Assembly (NCBI GenBank): GCA_030698465.1
Contig: JAUYJZ010000024.1
Location: 1-6,707, forward strand
Direction: 5' to 3'
Origin: a bacterium
Lineage (GTDB): Bacteria > Patescibacteriota > Minisyncoccia > Minisyncoccales > UBA10102
Length of the DNA stretch: 6,707 bases
Every line of letters starts with the position of its first letter. Position 1 is the first letter of the stretch. The translations under genes and the position numbers were made by a program. Of the stretch, positions 4,817-6,707 are shown piece after piece. Below the pieces are notes generated by a model that was given only the letters and a program-made list of their open reading frames with translations, searched no databases and was not told where the DNA came from.

Positions 4817-5172
4817 TAGGAGTTATTGTAGCATCAAGCATTCTTTTGTTCAGCGCCGTTGGCCTTGGATATTTTGCGGCAAGAAAGATTCCTTTGCTTT
4901 TGCTCTATCCTTTAAAAGAAGAGGGGAACTCTCCAAAGGAAGTGTTCAAGAGAATTCTGGGCAGGGTACGGGAATCCAGGGCCATGCATCAGGTAGCTTC
5001 TCCCGATTTATTGCTGCAGAATCTGCTTTCTAAAACCAGGATTGCGGCCCTAAAAACCGAGTCAAAGACCGCACAGGTTCTAGAAAAAATGAGAAAGAAA
5101 TCACAAGAGAAGAACGGCAATTCCAAATTTACGGACGACTACTGGAAGAAACTAAGGCGAAAGAAGGTGTAG
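4813..5172 (+). CDS. Single-TM hypothetical protein with basic cytoplasmic tail
   Basis: I do not recognise a named family. Seen: 119 aa. Residues ~2-22 form one hydrophobic segment (MIGVIVASSILLFSAVGLGYF) followed by AARK, so the positive-inside rule predicts a short outside N-terminus and a cytoplasmic tail. The tail (40-119) is helical and very basic, with KTRIAALKTESKTAQVLEKM (74-93) and the end DDYWKKLRRKKV. Its start overlaps the tsf stop (ATGA), which implies translational coupling and membership of the rpsB-tsf operon. Its TAG stop is directly followed by the first base of tRNA-Thr. Inference: a membrane-anchored protein possibly linked to translation at the membrane, from context only. 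The charged tail could bind RNA or ribosomes, but no motif proves this. Confidence 0.75.
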   Translation: MIGVIVASSILLFSAVGLGYFAARKIPLLLLYPLKEEGNSPKEVFKRILGRVRESRAMHQVASPDLLLQNLLSKTRIAALKTESKTAQVLEKMRKKSQEKNGNSKFTDDYWKKLRRKKV

Positions 5173-5247
5173 GCCCGGGTAGCTCAATGGTAGAGCAACA
5201 CTTTTGTAAAGTGAAGGTTGGAGATTCGAATTCTCTCCCGGGCTCCA
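5173..5247 (+). tRNA. tRNA-Thr (anticodon UGU)
   Basis: Seen: a 75-nt cloverleaf. The acceptor stem GCCCGGG/CCCGGGC is perfect; D stem GCTC/GAGC; anticodon loop TTTGTAA with TGT at 5205-5207; T stem GGAGA/TCTCT with one G-U pair and loop TTCGAAT; discriminator T, then an encoded CCA. G1-C72, C2-G71 and the G35-U36 anticodon bases agree with known threonine identity elements. The outermost anticodon-stem pair is A·A (27/43), leaving four good pairs. It begins right after the stop codon of the preceding gene, so it is probably cut out of that transcript by RNase P. Confidence 0.95.
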
Positions 5248-5251
5248 GGTC

Positions 5252-5280
5252 TTGACTAGAGTTCAAAGACAGAGTATTCT
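5252..5280 (+). promoter_or_regulatory. Candidate sigma70 promoter for the rRNA operon
   Basis: TTGACT (5252-5257, 5 of 6) and TATTCT (5275-5280, 4 of 6) are exactly 17 bp apart, starting five bases after the tRNA-Thr CCA. Position and spacing fit an rRNA promoter, giving a leader of roughly 450 nt. The hairpin at 5331-5378 would then lie inside the transcript and need antitermination. Confidence 0.4.
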
Positions 5281-5330
5281 ATTTAGCACAGGGCTTATGT
5301 AGTTATATTTCCCTAACAAGGTTCTTTTAA

Positions 5331-5378
5331 AGGACAATTCCGGAAAGTGTTCGTATGAGCATTTTCCGGAGTTGTTTT
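5331..5378 (+). terminator. Long hairpin with U-rich end, terminator-like
   Basis: Seen: 5331-5349 pairs with 5360-5378 (19 bp, four of them G-U wobbles) around a 10-nt loop. The strongest core is TCCGGAAA against TTTCCGGA. The 3' arm continues as GTTGTTTT, giving a U-rich end on the + strand. Inference: it ends the rpsB-tsf-tRNA transcript. A boxA-like GTTCTTTTAAA (5321-5331) just upstream raises the alternative that it is part of an rRNA antitermination site. Confidence 0.5.
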
Positions 5379-5471
5379 GAGAAAAGATTTCAGGCGGGAA
5401 AGCACACTGAAAACTGAATACGAAACAAAGTAGTTAAGTTGATTCTTGAGAGTTGTTTCGACTCTATTTCA

Positions 5472-5740
5472 GTACTCTCACTCACCATATTTCATCACTT
5501 GAGCGGCGTGAATTTTGAGACAGATTCGCGGCGCGAGGAATGATACATACCTTTAGGTACGTGAGTGACGAGCAACAAAGAAGATGGCCAAAATTGTGCC
5601 GCCCTTTAGGGAAGCGCACTACCGGCCAATCGCTGCGTTGCTCCTCCTCAACGTGCCAATTGGTACAATTTCGTCGTCGCGCCTTGCGCTTGTCTCGCCA
5701 GTGCGCTTCTCAAGCTGACGAAATATGGCGAGTGAGAGTA

Positions 5741-5741
<1 letters not shown>
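5472..5741 (+). repeat. Long inverted repeat ending at the 16S 5' end
   Basis: Seen: 5472-5493 is complementary to 5720-5741 at 21 of 22 positions (one A·C). The helix can continue inward with short breaks: 5495-5497/5716-5718, 5498-5503/5709-5714, 5505-5510/5702-5707, 5517-5523/5690-5696, 5527-5529/5686-5688 and 5530-5536/5677-5683. The outer end coincides with the predicted first base of mature 16S. An exclusive alternative is ATTTCGTC/GACGAAAT (5668-5675/5717-5724). Inference: an RNase III-type processing stem formed within the leader itself. Confidence 0.75.

Positions 5742-6707
<966 letters not shown>

Larger units (their letters stand above)
5248..5740 (+). other. 16S rRNA leader region without genes
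   Basis: This 493-nt stretch has no convincing coding frame. In order it holds a promoter candidate (5252-5280), a boxA-like GTTCTTTTAAA (5321-5331), a terminator-like hairpin (5331-5378), a plain stretch (5379-5471), and a large self-complementary structure that runs up to the 16S 5' end (5472-5741). Inside the last are small hairpins: CCC/GGG around TTTA (5602-5604/5609-5611), TGGCC/GGCCA (5585-5589/5624-5628) and GAGCAAC/GTTGCTC (5570-5576/5637-5643). Inference: leader of the rRNA operon. Confidence 0.7.

Noticed and set aside
4814..4819. Reassignment of UGA to glycine, as in some CPR lineages
   Set aside because: No gene here contains an in-frame TGA, and tsf ends in TGA at the point expected for a short EF-Ts (followed by TAG).
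5439..5468. A second rRNA promoter (TTGATT-N18-TCTATT)
   Set aside because: Both boxes match poorly and the spacing is off the optimum; too weak to list as a feature.
5663..5669. A GTACAAT heptamer, as in the palindrome arms, in the 16S leader
   Set aside because: Only one arm is present, with no ACAATTGT or second arm at the right spacing; one such heptamer is expected by chance in a window of this size.

Overview
The window looks like a piece of a Candidate Phyla Radiation genome, most likely Parcubacteria (inference). The 16S start carries the 'GTGGATAAGGCATGCAAGTCG'-like signature I associate with that group, the 16S holds a large extra structured insertion, EF-Ts is very short (149 aa), and the gene set is a compact translation block. 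No protein-coding frame is interrupted by TGA and one gene ends in TGA, so the code appears to be the standard bacterial one, not the UGA=Gly code of Gracilibacteria/SR1.

Layout. Positions 8-1360 (+) encode a secreted coiled-coil protein with a C-terminal MltB-like lytic transglycosylase domain. It converges on prfA (RF1, 1357-2403, -), and the two stop codons overlap. Upstream of prfA, 2404-2681 has no intact gene but is dense in structure: three back-to-back hairpins (2416-2536), then a decayed copy of the first ~20 codons of a prfA-like gene (2537-2599), then a 14-bp inverted repeat just after rpmE. rpmE (L31) is at 2682-2888 (-). Divergent from it is a 179-aa winged-helix plus Cas2-like (PaaX-type) protein (3023-3562, +). 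Next come rpsB (3657-4361), tsf (4367-4816), a single-TM hypothetical protein (4813-5172) and tRNA-Thr(UGU) (5173-5247), all + and tightly packed. A 493-nt leader (5248-5740) with a promoter candidate, a terminator-like hairpin and a long self-complementary stem leads into 16S rRNA (5741 to beyond the window end).

The strongest unexpected signal is a pair of 34-bp palindromes with identical architecture (GTACAAW-N6-ACAATTGT-N6-ATTGTAC). One lies between rpmE and the PaaX/Cas2-like gene, the other over that gene's stop codon and upstream of rpsB. They fit operators through which the regulator could control itself, L31/RF1 and the S2/EF-Ts operon; alternatively they are the ends of a small mobile cassette. 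Other points of note are the RF1 N-terminal relic abutting the hairpin cluster, a 22-nt inverted repeat ending at the predicted mature 16S 5' end, a branched helix-17 expansion in 16S, and a strong-SD mini-ORF with a start-codon-masking stem in front of rpsB.
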